Assembly: GCF_003076635.1 (NCBI RefSeq)
Contig: NZ_QDKG01000001.1
Location: 868,001-932,000 of the forward strand
From: Sphingobacterium corticibacter
GTDB lineage: Bacteria > Bacteroidota > Bacteroidia > Sphingobacteriales > Sphingobacteriaceae
Length of the DNA stretch: 64,000 bases
Reading direction: 5' to 3'
The position numbers were made by a program, and so were the translations under genes. This document shows positions 1-6,874 of this stretch, in pieces. Below the pieces are notes generated by a model. The model did no database searches, was not told the origin of the DNA, and saw only the letters and a list, made by a program, of their open reading frames with translations. The stretch's first letter is position 1, and every line of letters starts with the position of its first letter.

Positions 1-1
1 T

Positions 2-256
2 CTAGTGAATCGTGTAAGTACATTCACCAATGTGCAACAGATCGCAGGAAAGAAGAATTGGCAAATGATAATGGCTATACCCTTCGAAATATTAGGACAA
101 GATGGTACTACACTTTCAGGCAAATCGGCACATGCTAATTTCTATAAGTGTGGTGATCAATTGCCCGTACCACACTATCTATCTTGGAAGCCGATTGATA
201 CACCACAACCGACTTTTCATAAAGTGGAATACTTTGGCGAGATCGTTTTTTTGTAG
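2..256 (+). CDS. C-terminal end of a CBM9-like carbohydrate-binding protein (partial)
   Basis: The reading frame is open from the window edge and ends at TAG 254-256, so only about the last 84 residues are present and no start can be assigned. The end of the protein (NFYKCGDQLPVPHYLSW, then KPIDTPQPTFHKVEYFGEIVF) matches the C-terminal signature of carbohydrate-binding family 9-like proteins of Bacteroidota: a conserved Cys, the HYLSW motif and a final FGE[IL]xF. These are usually exported proteins linked to glycan metabolism. The gene is convergent with the next one, with a single base between the two stop codons. Family assignment is from recognition of the motif; what the full-length protein does is unknown. 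Confidence 0.65.
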   Translation, partial: LVNRVSTFTNVQQIAGKKNWQMIMAIPFEILGQDGTTLSGKSAHANFYKCGDQLPVPHYLSWKPIDTPQPTFHKVEYFGEIVFL

Positions 257-257
257 C

Positions 258-605
258 TTAATCTTTGCTCAAAGATAAAGAGCCTGTCGTGCCGTAAGCA
301 GTAATCACAATACCTGTTACGATAAAAAACAATCCGACAATCTGTACCCAAGATAACGATTGCTTGAAGTACAGTGCCATGCCGAACTGAACAGTTACAA
401 AAGTACCTCCAGAGCATAATGCAATAACGATCGGTTGTGGGAAATAACGAAACAATTGGATCAAAAACCAGCTTGCAGTTAATAATATGGCATTTCCCGC
501 TATAAATGCATGCCAGTGGTATTTCGGGTAGATGCCGCCATACTTGAACAAGACGCTCGATATCAACTGACAAGCCCAAAAGGCAATAAAATATAGCGCA
601 TTCAT
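258..605 (-). CDS. small four-TM membrane protein, DMT/SMR-like half transporter
   Basis: A 115-residue, very hydrophobic protein with four predicted membrane helices (about residues 2-20, 32-50, 58-78, 87-106) and a short polar tail (TTGSLSLSKD). Size and layout match half-size drug/metabolite-superfamily (EamA/SMR-like) proteins, which act as dimers. The last helix pair (SLSWVQIVGLFFIVTGIVI) looks like the end of an EamA repeat. On its strand a TAGATTTG box lies at 632-625, about 20 bp before the ATG, which fits the Bacteroidota -7 consensus. Substrate unknown. An annotation simply as hypothetical membrane protein would also be fair. Confidence 0.6.
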   Translation of the reverse strand: MNALYFIAFWACQLISSVLFKYGGIYPKYHWHAFIAGNAILLTASWFLIQLFRYFPQPIVIALCSGGTFVTVQFGMALYFKQSLSWVQIVGLFFIVTGIVITAYGTTGSLSLSKD

Positions 606-624
606 ATTTCAATATTTAATGTGA

Positions 625-632
625 CAAATCTA
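625..632 (-). promoter_or_regulatory. -7 promoter box (TAGATTTG) for the small membrane protein
   Basis: On the minus strand the octamer fits the Bacteroidota sigma consensus TANNTTTG and lies about 20 bp upstream of the ATG at 605. No good TTTG -33 element is found at the expected 19-bp spacing, so this is a half-supported promoter. Confidence 0.35.
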
Positions 633-722
633 CCTATTTTCATTGAAATTTGATATTCTTGCCAATAGCCTGTTGTAAATCCATTCTTTCTTTGTTAAAT
701 TACAGCAAACAGATTCGAACCT

Positions 723-1604
723 ATGCAATACGAGCGATTTTTGAATTATCTAACCCACGAAAGGAGGTTTTCGAACCACACCGTGATCGCGTATGCGCTG
801 GAGTTAGAGCGATTCGAAAGCTTTCTAGGAGCCGAGCAGATGGTGCTGGATCAGGTTGGTTATCGTGTGTTGCGTTTTTATATCAGCGCACAGAAGGAGT
901 CGGGTAGAGCATCTACTTCTGTCAATCGAACGATCTCTGTATTGAAGTCTTTCTTTAAGTACTTGCTCAGAGAAGGAGTCGTGCGACAAAATCCGGCCAC
1001 AGCCTTGAAGTCATTGCGCACACCTAAAAAACTTCCAGTCACGGTAGAGAAAGAAAAATTGGTGGCACTGCTCGATCAGAAAACAAGCGAAACCCAAACT
1101 TTTGCGGAAAGACGGGATTTGCTGGTGATGGAATTGCTGTTTGGTACGGGTATTCGCCTTTCCGAACTCTTGGCTATTGCCGATGAAGATATAGACGGAT
1201 ACGGTCGACAGATTCGGATTTTAGGAAAGCGGAATAAGCAAAGATTGGTGCCAGTTCACGATCTGCTTTATGATCAGATAATTAGCTATCAAATGGAAAA
1301 GAAATCTGCGTTTTTACAAAACATGTCGAACCATTTGATCGTTACCAATAGAGGGAAGCCTGCTTATGCATCGATGATTTATCAGATAGTAAAAAAAAAT
1401 CTGACACTCGTCACTTCACAGAGCAAACGCAGTCCGCACGTGCTGCGGCATAGCTTCGCCACATCGCTGTTAGACAATGGAGCTGATTTGAATGCGATAA
1501 AAGAAATATTAGGTCATGCTGGATTGGTGGCTACACAGGTGTACACACACAATTCGGCGGAGCGATTAAAGTCAATTTATAAACAAGCCCATCCAAAGGC
1601 TTAA
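723..1604 (+). CDS. xerC: tyrosine recombinase XerC/XerD
   Basis: A 293-residue site-specific tyrosine recombinase of the Xer type, which resolves chromosome dimers at dif together with a partner and FtsK. The N-terminal SAM-like core-binding domain covers about residues 1-85 and the catalytic domain about 105-290. All six active-site residues are visible: Arg145 (GTGIRLSE), Lys169 (LGKRNK), His239 and Arg242 (HVLRH), His265 (LGHAG) and the nucleophile Tyr274 (VYTH). Length and order are those of chromosomal XerC/D rather than of phage or transposon integrases, and there are no att-like repeats or cargo around it. It is followed after 14 bp by the hibernation-factor gene, a neighbour pairing common in Bacteroidota, so the two are probably co-transcribed. 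Whether it is XerC or XerD cannot be settled from this window. Confidence 0.9.
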   Translation: MQYERFLNYLTHERRFSNHTVIAYALELERFESFLGAEQMVLDQVGYRVLRFYISAQKESGRASTSVNRTISVLKSFFKYLLREGVVRQNPATALKSLRTPKKLPVTVEKEKLVALLDQKTSETQTFAERRDLLVMELLFGTGIRLSELLAIADEDIDGYGRQIRILGKRNKQRLVPVHDLLYDQIISYQMEKKSAFLQNMSNHLIVTNRGKPAYASMIYQIVKKNLTLVTSQSKRSPHVLRHSFATSLLDNGADLNAIKEILGHAGLVATQVYTHNSAERLKSIYKQAHPKA

Positions 1605-1618
1605 AAAAAGGAGGAAAA

Positions 1619-1960
1619 ATGAATATTACTGTACAATGCATTAAATTTGATGCAAACCCTAAGTTAGTTGAGTTCATTAATAAGAAAGCAGAAAAGCTGG
1701 AGCAGTTCCTAGACAACATTATTGACGGACTTTGTAACTTACGTGTGGAAAGTGTCGGAGGTGAGGCCGACAAGTTTGTAGAGTTCAAGTTTAATATCCC
1801 TGGAAATCAATTATTCGCCAAGGCACAAGCTAAAAGTTTTGAGGAAGCAGTTGATATTGCATTGGAATCTATCCGACGACAGATTAATAAACATAAGACT
1901 AAAACGCGTACCAATGCCAGTAATCATAAAGAGGTGATTAACCAGACAGAAGAGTTTTAG
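1619..1960 (+). CDS. hpf: ribosome hibernation-promoting factor (HPF/RaiA, short form)
   Basis: A 113-residue protein of the HPF/YfiA family. It starts with the typical first strand (MNITVQCIKFDANPKLVEFI), followed by the amphipathic helix KKAEKLEQFLDNI, the middle strands (CNLRVESV, FVEFKFNIPG) and the second long helix (SFEEAVDIALESIRRQINKHK). The length is that of short HPF, which binds the decoding centre of idle ribosomes and favours inactive 100S or 70S particles. A strong purine-rich ribosome-binding site (AAAAAAAGGAGGAAAA) sits just before the ATG, unusually canonical for this phylum. It follows xerC by 14 bp and is ended by the terminator hairpin at 2001-2027. Confidence 0.9.
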   Translation: MNITVQCIKFDANPKLVEFINKKAEKLEQFLDNIIDGLCNLRVESVGGEADKFVEFKFNIPGNQLFAKAQAKSFEEAVDIALESIRRQINKHKTKTRTNASNHKEVINQTEEF

Positions 1961-2000
1961 ATAAACAAGATGGCGCAGTTATGCGCGAACTTATCATAAG

Positions 2001-2027
2001 AAAAGGGAGCCATTTGGTTCCCTTTTT
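2001..2027 (+). terminator. intrinsic terminator after xerC-hpf
   Basis: The inverted repeat AAAAGGGAGCC / GGTTCCCTTTT with a 4-nt loop is followed by Ts. It lies about 40 bp after the hpf stop codon and before the convergent gene at 2059-2412; the A-rich left arm lets it also work in the other direction. Confidence 0.8.
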
Positions 2028-2058
2028 ACGTTACGTCTATCATCATTGCTGTGATAGA

Positions 2059-2412
2059 TTAAATGTCGCTGACGTCGTCTTTGGCTACATTAGGGTCCTC
2101 CGTGTCAGGCAAATCTTCTGGTTCGCCTTCTTCTGTATCGGGAACAGGAATATTTTCGTCTGTCTTATCTGGGTTATCCACCTCTTTCGTATCTTCACTA
2201 CGTTGTTTTTCACCACCTTTATCATCGCGAATTCGTTGATCTTCAGTCGGCTCAATCTCCGAGCGATAATTGATAGGACGATTGTTTGTCATGGCCCAAG
2301 CCTGAATGCCGGGTGTAGGATGATGCAATGGATTCGTATAGCAAAGAATAGCTCCAATAATGATGCGAGAGTTTTGAGTTTGTTCGTCTGTTTTTTGTTG
2401 TGTTGTCGTCAT
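2059..2412 (-). CDS. hypothetical acidic, low-complexity protein
   Basis: A 117-residue protein with no family I recognise. Residues 1-50 are of ordinary composition (SRIIIGAILCYTNPLHHPTPGIQAWAM), while the second half is strongly charged and disordered (repeated D/E/K/P, for example EEGEPEDLPDTEDPN). The opposite strand is also open here, but its translation is Cys- and Phe-rich and unlike a protein, so the minus frame is preferred. No signal peptide or membrane segment is visible. It stands alone, convergent with hpf. Confidence 0.5.
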   Translation of the reverse strand: MTTTQQKTDEQTQNSRIIIGAILCYTNPLHHPTPGIQAWAMTNNRPINYRSEIEPTEDQRIRDDKGGEKQRSEDTKEVDNPDKTDENIPVPDTEEGEPEDLPDTEDPNVAKDDVSDI

Positions 2413-2729
2413 GTCAGTACTAGTTTTAGAAATGCAGCGCTATTAATTGAACAGTAGACTTATAAAAAAGTTTATAAAATATGGCGCTTAATTTCGGGTT
2501 AGATAGCTTCTGAAATAATGTTCGTCAGATTATGTTCTGCGATATAAAGGTACTAATTGGATTGTTATCTATTATTTAAGAAATTATAAACCATTATGTA
2601 TCTCCATACGTGAAATTCAGAGATCTAAACATCGTCTGTTCGAAAGTATTCGAGAATGTTAAATCTTTAGTTTAAGTTTTTAAGGGTTTACCGTAGAAAA
2701 AAATACGCAATAAAGCGCAGTTTAGTGAA
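2413..2729. other. intergenic region, nothing recognised
   Basis: About 317 bp of AT-rich sequence between divergent small genes. I see no RNA gene, convincing promoter pair or repeat here, only A/T runs. Confidence 0.4.
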
Positions 2730-2939
2730 ATGAAAATAACGGCCCAAGATTATATCATTCAGGCAATACTAGAATGTCTTGAAGATACCATTCAAGGAAA
2801 AGGAATCAAATTGTTGAATCACGTGTCCTACGATCTCAATAAAACAAATAGTTATATACATTTTATTCCGAAGGACGGTAGGGAGTTTGAGTCTATCGAT
2901 GCATTTTGGTTAGGATTCATAGTAAAGGAATATCTATAG
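2730..2939 (+). CDS. small hypothetical protein
   Basis: Sixty-nine residues starting MKITAQDYIIQAIL, apparently a soluble alpha/beta protein. The second half (YIHFIPKDGREFESIDAFWLGFIVKEYL) has alternating hydrophobic residues and a well-formed C-terminus. I do not recognise a family. It is followed after 43 bp by another small gene on the same strand, so the two may form a transcription unit. Support is limited to a clean frame with plausible amino-acid use. Confidence 0.4.
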   Translation: MKITAQDYIIQAILECLEDTIQGKGIKLLNHVSYDLNKTNSYIHFIPKDGREFESIDAFWLGFIVKEYL

Positions 2940-2982
2940 GGGAGATGAAACTAAATAAATATATGGATATTAGTGAGAATTT

Positions 2983-3189
2983 ATGACTAAACATCCCCTT
3001 TTCCGTCAAGCGCTCCTGATTGCTGGTATTGCGATAGCTATATTTAGCATATACACTTTCGCGCTTTCTAATGTCCCTACAGATCTAAAACTTCGTGAGT
3101 ACGTAAAATTCTTATGTAATGTAGGAGGTACATTACTTCTTATCATACTATACATCAGGTATAATGAGGGCAAGAATTGTAGGTCCTAA
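2983..3189 (+). CDS. small two-TM hypothetical membrane protein
   Basis: Sixty-eight residues with two hydrophobic segments (about residues 9-28 and 46-58) separated by a charged stretch (DLKLREYVKF), a hairpin-type small membrane protein. Family unknown. It stands in the same direction as the preceding 69-residue gene and is followed by about 200 bp before an orphan terminator at 3394-3429. Confidence 0.4.
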   Translation: MTKHPLFRQALLIAGIAIAIFSIYTFALSNVPTDLKLREYVKFLCNVGGTLLLIILYIRYNEGKNCRS

Positions 3190-3393
3190 TAGAGGATGAA
3201 ATATATTTCTGATGACAAACTGAAATATTTTTTTATCAAAATAGAGAGAATTGAAAGCATTTTTTTAGTACGTGTATAATAAGAAATTGTTAAATTTCCC
3301 TATTTATTGAATTTATATAAAAATTTTCATTATCATTGTGTCATAATAATATGTAAGCCCAGCCCCCGGGTAATAAATAGTAGTTAGGTACTG

Positions 3394-3429
3394 ACCTCCT
3401 GAATTCTGGTAGATACGGGAGGTTTTTTT
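3394..3429 (+). terminator. intrinsic terminator without an obvious gene directly upstream
   Basis: ACCTCC at 3394-3399 pairs with GGGAGGT at 3417-3423, followed by seven Ts. The nearest plus-strand gene ends 205 bp upstream, leaving room for a long 3' UTR or a small RNA. Confidence 0.6.
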
Positions 3430-3510
3430 ATTCTCCTATAGATTCTCATAGGTACGCTGTTGGTACACTATTTGAAAGCCACATTTTCTGGGAACGTAAT
3501 TAATAGCAAT

Positions 3511-3545
3511 AAAAAAACGCATTAGTTTTGACTAATGCGTTTTAA
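3511..3545 (-). terminator. terminator of the tRNA-Phe/tRNA-Val unit
   Basis: The inverted repeat AACGCATTAGT / ACTAATGCGTT with a 4-nt loop has A-runs on its left, which become Ts on the minus strand, about 13 bp beyond the 3' end of tRNA-Val. Confidence 0.8.
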
Positions 3546-3557
3546 AGTGTTACTTGG

Positions 3558-3632
3558 TGGGAAATACTGGGTTCGAACCAGTGACCCCTACCTTGTCGAG
3601 GTAGTGCTCTAAACCAGCTGAGCTAATTTCCC
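3558..3632 (-). tRNA. tRNA-Val(GAC), with C at position 33
   Basis: A 75-nt cloverleaf: acceptor GGGAAAT/ATTTCCC, D-arm GCTC/GAGC, anticodon stem CTACC/GGTAG, T-arm ACTGG/CCAGT with TTCGAAC loop, and discriminator A. The anticodon loop reads TCGACAA, so the anticodon is GAC (Val) and the base before it is C rather than the almost universal T33. CCA is not encoded in full. It lies about 40 bp downstream of tRNA-Phe on the same strand and is probably co-transcribed with it. Confidence 0.85.
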
Positions 3633-3673
3633 AAAAAAAATACTTGAGGTGATTTTTCATCACTTTTTAGAGG

Positions 3674-3746
3674 TGGTGCCAGCTGGATTCGAACCAGCGA
3701 CACAAGGATTTTCAGTCCTTTGCTCTACCAACTGAGCTATGGCACC
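3674..3746 (-). tRNA. tRNA-Phe(GAA), copy 1
   Basis: A 73-nt cloverleaf with anticodon loop CTGAAAA (GAA), acceptor GGTGCCA/TGGCACC and discriminator A. It is first in a two-gene unit with tRNA-Val and is preceded by a strong promoter at 3817-3847. It is identical in sequence to the copy at 5429-5501. Confidence 0.95.
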
Positions 3747-3816
3747 TTAAGTTTTTATTTTGTATCTGTTACTTTCAGATTTAGGTTGCTACCGGCATTT
3801 GCTGCTGATAACGTTA

Positions 3817-3847
3817 CAAAGGTATAAAAGTGTTGTTTAATTGCAAA
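3817..3847 (-). promoter_or_regulatory. promoter of the tRNA-Phe/tRNA-Val unit
   Basis: On the minus strand TTTG (3847-3844), a 19-bp spacer and TACCTTTG (3824-3817) match the Bacteroidota primary-sigma consensus TTTG-N19-TANNTTTG exactly. The expected transcription start is about 3810, some 65 bp before the tRNA. The rest of 3747-4053 holds nothing else that I recognise. Confidence 0.75.
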
Positions 3848-4053
3848 TGCTTACTACATAATAATTCGTAATAGGCATCTAATCACCATAATAAAATTGT
3901 GCTTACATATCTTGGTAATAGTAAAATAGCACCTATCTCGCTGTAAATAGATTTTTTTTTAGAATTTGATTAAATTGCTAGAAGAGCTGTGATCGTTTTA
4001 TATGGTATAAAAGCAATTATTTCGGGGTCTAAATTCAAATTATTATCAAAGAG

Positions 4054-4590
4054 ATGGTGTCAGATTTTTTAAGTAGTGCGAAAAGTCAATTTGCGTATTA
4101 TAAAAAGTTGGGTGATGCAACTTTTAATCAGCTTTCAGAAGATCAGCTTTTTCACAAATACGATGCACCAAGCAATAGCATCGCCAATATAGTGATGCAC
4201 ATGCATGGAAATATGCTGTCGCGTTGGACAGATTTTCTAACCACAGACGGTGAAAAGCCTTGGCGCCATCGGGATAGAGAATTTGAAGATCCTTTGGTGA
4301 ATAAAGCAGCATTGCTGCAGCGATGGGAGGAAGGTTGGGCTTGCTTATTTCAAGCGCTAAACTCCTTGCGGGAATCGGACTTTGCGAAAGTGATTTATAT
4401 TAGAAATGAAGCACATTCTGTTGTGGAAGGCATCAATAGGCAATTAGCCCATTATCCGTATCACGTCGGGCAAATCGTATTTATAGGAAAGATGCTTCTT
4501 GGTAATCAATGGGAATCACTATCGATTCCCAAAGGAAAATCAGCCGATTATAATATAAGCATGCTGACTAACCCTAAAAAGCAGTTCTAA
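4054..4590 (+). CDS. DinB-like DUF1572 family protein
   Basis: A 178-residue protein matching the DUF1572 branch of the DinB/YfiT four-helix-bundle fold. The conserved metal-site histidines are visible in NIVMHMHGNML (about residues 45-55), near the middle (EAHSVVEGINRQLAHYPYHVGQI) and around HYPYH. WTDFLTTDGEKPWRHRDREFED is a typical family block. Members are putative metal-dependent, possibly thiol-linked, enzymes whose reaction is usually unknown. It stands upstream of a GNAT acetyltransferase with 46 bp between them. Confidence 0.8.
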   Translation: MVSDFLSSAKSQFAYYKKLGDATFNQLSEDQLFHKYDAPSNSIANIVMHMHGNMLSRWTDFLTTDGEKPWRHRDREFEDPLVNKAALLQRWEEGWACLFQALNSLRESDFAKVIYIRNEAHSVVEGINRQLAHYPYHVGQIVFIGKMLLGNQWESLSIPKGKSADYNISMLTNPKKQF

Positions 4591-4636
4591 AGAGAAACTG
4601 TTTTATACTTTAATGCTAATACGAGATTTTAGATAC

Positions 4637-5098
4637 ATGAAAATAATAAGAATAGATAAGGCAGATTATGAATTGGTGGTAGCGTTGTTTAATGACTACC
4701 GTATTTTCTACAAGCAGCCATCCGACATGGATTTAGCGCGTGCGTTTTTGCTACAGCGTTTGGAAAATAATGAGTCGATAATATTTGTGGCAATGGATTC
4801 TACTGCGGCTGTTGGGTTTACGCAATTGTATCCCAAGTTTTCTTCTATGCGAGCGACGAGAAATTGGGTGCTCAATGATCTTTTTGTTGATCCAAAATTT
4901 CGTAAAAAAGGAATCGGCGAAAAGCTGATCCAGGAAGCTATAGAATTTGCCAGATTGGACGGTGCTACCTTCGTAGATCTTTCTACAGCGGTGGATAATC
5001 TTACTGCGCAAAGTCTGTATGAACAGATCGGTTTTACAAGAAAGGGCAATGACTCTGAATTCTATGATTATAGAATAGCGGTTTCTAAAACGCAGTAG
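4637..5098 (+). CDS. GNAT family N-acetyltransferase
   Basis: About 153 residues from the chosen ATG at 4637 (MKIIRIDKADYE). An in-frame ATG at 4613 would add eight residues that do not fit the family. The GNAT core is clear: the first strand, WVLNDLFVDPKFRKKGIGEKLI with the acetyl-CoA pyrophosphate-binding R/KxxGxG/A loop, then the helix and strand ARLDGATFVDLSTAVDNLTAQSLYEQIGF. Substrate unknown. Directly after the TAG the same frame stays open for 54 more codons (5099-5263), described separately. Confidence 0.85.
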   Translation: MKIIRIDKADYELVVALFNDYRIFYKQPSDMDLARAFLLQRLENNESIIFVAMDSTAAVGFTQLYPKFSSMRATRNWVLNDLFVDPKFRKKGIGEKLIQEAIEFARLDGATFVDLSTAVDNLTAQSLYEQIGFTRKGNDSEFYDYRIAVSKTQ

Positions 5099-5263
5099 GA
5101 TAGGTTGTATGATTATTCTTCGGAGAAGTTAAGTAATTCTGCTAAAGAGATTTCCAATGCCGCTGTGATTATAGTGCCTTATTATGGTGATAATTATATT
5201 TATAGAGTCTTTAGCGCCAATTCCTATATGCCGAGTTGTCGTCATTGCGAATTCGAGGTATGA
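5099..5263 (+). pseudogene. 54-codon open stretch in frame after the GNAT stop; possible remnant or readthrough extension
   Basis: Starting right after the GNAT stop codon and in the same frame, 54 sense codons precede TGA 5261-5263. The translation has natural-looking composition (EKLSNSAKEISNAAVIIVPY, then YGDNYIYRVFSANSYM and a CRHCEFEV end with a CxxC). There is no ATG near its start, only a TTG at 5105. It may be the tail of a decayed gene or chance; no family is recognised. The rest of the gap to the tRNA at 5429 shows nothing. Confidence 0.25.
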
Positions 5264-5428
5264 TGATTGAAGTAATCTAAGAAACCCAAGAAAGTAAAGT
5301 TAATTAAATAAGATCGCGTTGTTGTGCCATCTCGTGTTAGCTTTGATGTTACAAAAGACTACCATGCCCTAAGCCAATCAATTTACATTCGTGAAAAAAA
5401 GGGAAGTGTTTGTTTTGGAAAATTTTTG

Positions 5429-5501
5429 TGGTGCCAGCTGGATTCGAACCAGCGACACAAGGATTTTCAGTCCTTTGCTCTACCAACTGAGCTATGGCAC
5501 C
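5429..5501 (-). tRNA. tRNA-Phe(GAA), copy 2
   Basis: Identical over all 73 nt to the tRNA-Phe at 3674-3746, but here it is a single gene with unrelated flanks. It has its own promoter at 5536-5566. Confidence 0.95.
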
Positions 5502-5535
5502 TTTTGCAACGGTACTTTTGTTGTTTGTTGCGATG

Positions 5536-5566
5536 CAAATGTAGCGTCTTTTTTCTGAAATCGAAA
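5536..5566 (-). promoter_or_regulatory. promoter of tRNA-Phe copy 2
   Basis: On the minus strand TTTC (5566-5563), a 19-bp spacer and TACATTTG (5543-5536) fit TTTG-N19-TANNTTTG with one mismatch in the -33 box. Confidence 0.65.
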
Positions 5567-5689
5567 CATTTCGAGTAAATAATTTCGCGCTAACAAGCAA
5601 ATGCCTGATTTGTATGGAGATAATTTTTGACAACAAATAAACAACTACAAAGATTATTAAGGGTATCTTTGTCCCTCCATTGAAATGCT

Positions 5690-6781
5690 ATGAGTAAAAG
5701 AGGAAGAGTATTGGTAGCTATGAGTGGCGGAGTGGATAGTTCCGTCGCTGCGGTAATGCTCCATGAACAAGGATATGAGGTCATCGGAATTACGATGAAA
5801 ACCTGGGATTACGCGGCTTCGGGCGGTTCGTCGAAGGAAACAGGGTGCTGTAGTTTAGATAGTATCAATGATGCGCGTTCATTGGCAGTAAGTTATGGTT
5901 TTCCACATTATATATTGGACATTAGAGGCGAGTTTGGCGACTTTGTGATCGACAATTTTGTGGATGAATACATTGCTGGCCGTACGCCTAATCCCTGCGT
6001 GTTGTGTAATACACACATCAAGTGGGAGGCTTTGATGAAACGCGCCAATATGTTGGATTGTGAGTTTATTGCTACCGGCCATTATGCCAATATCAGATTA
6101 CACGACAACAATCGCTACGTGATCTCCAAAGGTCGCGACGAGAATAAAGACCAGTCGTATGTACTTTGGGGTGTTACCCAAGAGAATTTAGCGCGTACGC
6201 AATTTCCGTTAGGAAGCTTCACGAAGGCAGAGATTCGCCAGATGGCTTTGGAAATGGGTCAAAAAGAGTTGGCTGCCAAATCAGAAAGCTATGAGATCTG
6301 CTTTGTACCAGAGAACGATTATCGTGCATTTTTGCGTCACAAAAAACCAACCTTGGATCAAGAAATTGGTCCTGGAAACTTTCTGTTATCCGATGGTACC
6401 GTAGTTGGTCAGCACATTGGCTATCCGTACTTTACGATCGGACAGCGCAAAGGATTGGGAATTGCTTTGGGTAAACCGATGTTTGTGTTAGAGATCTTGC
6501 CAGAAAGTAATTCTGTCGTCTTGGGCGAAGAGCATGAGCTGGAAAAATCACAAGCTTTCGTGCGCGACGTGAATTTGGTGAAATATGCTTCTTTAGATCA
6601 GCCTATGGAGGCGGTGACTAAGATCCGCTACAAAGATTCGGGTATGTTATCCACCATCACACAGCAAGGAAGTATGATGCAAGTAGATTTTACGCATCAT
6701 GTGAAGGGCATCGCGCCTGGACAGTCAGCCGTGTTCTATGAAGGGGATGATTTGTTAGGTGGTGGTTTCTTGATGAAATAA
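5690..6781 (+). CDS. mnmA: tRNA-specific 2-thiouridylase MnmA
   Basis: A 363-residue enzyme that thiolates U34 of tRNA-Lys, -Glu and -Gln, using ATP to adenylate the uridine and sulfur from a persulfide relay. The PP-loop SGGVDSS is at residues 12-18. The two catalytic cysteines are present: Cys103 in NPCVLCN and Cys204 in SYEICFVPEND. The central domain carries the family motif GYPYFTIGQRKGLGI, and the C-terminal beta-barrel follows. Length is normal for MnmA. It is a single gene, ended by the shared terminator at 6816-6856 and convergent with hisD. Confidence 0.95.
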   Translation: MSKRGRVLVAMSGGVDSSVAAVMLHEQGYEVIGITMKTWDYAASGGSSKETGCCSLDSINDARSLAVSYGFPHYILDIRGEFGDFVIDNFVDEYIAGRTPNPCVLCNTHIKWEALMKRANMLDCEFIATGHYANIRLHDNNRYVISKGRDENKDQSYVLWGVTQENLARTQFPLGSFTKAEIRQMALEMGQKELAAKSESYEICFVPENDYRAFLRHKKPTLDQEIGPGNFLLSDGTVVGQHIGYPYFTIGQRKGLGIALGKPMFVLEILPESNSVVLGEEHELEKSQAFVRDVNLVKYASLDQPMEAVTKIRYKDSGMLSTITQQGSMMQVDFTHHVKGIAPGQSAVFYEGDDLLGGGFLMK

Positions 6782-6815
6782 TGATAAATAAAGAGCTTTA
6801 GCGGCTTACCTTTAA

Positions 6816-6856
6816 TAAAAACGCCCGTTGCTACGAATAGCAACGGGCGTTTTTAT
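6816..6856. terminator. bidirectional terminator between mnmA and hisD
   Basis: A near-perfect 17-bp stem (AAAACGCCCGTTGCTA / TAGCAACGGGCGTTTT) with a CGAA loop, A-run on the left and T-run on the right. It serves both convergent genes. Confidence 0.9.
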
Positions 6857-6874
6857 TTTGCTGCGGTCGATCCG

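Noticed and set aside
723..1604. Integrase of a mobile element
   Set aside because: It has the length and motifs of chromosomal XerC/D, and there are no flanking direct repeats, tRNA target or cargo genes.
1981..2457. 158-codon plus-strand open frame opposite the acidic minus-strand protein
   Set aside because: Its translation is rich in Cys, Phe and Arg in a non-protein-like way and would run through the hpf terminator; the minus frame has a more natural composition.
3558..5501. tRNA cluster as an integration hotspot with attachment sites
   Set aside because: The repeat of tRNA-Phe is a full functional copy; the interval carries no integrase or phage-like genes, only DinB and GNAT genes of normal composition.
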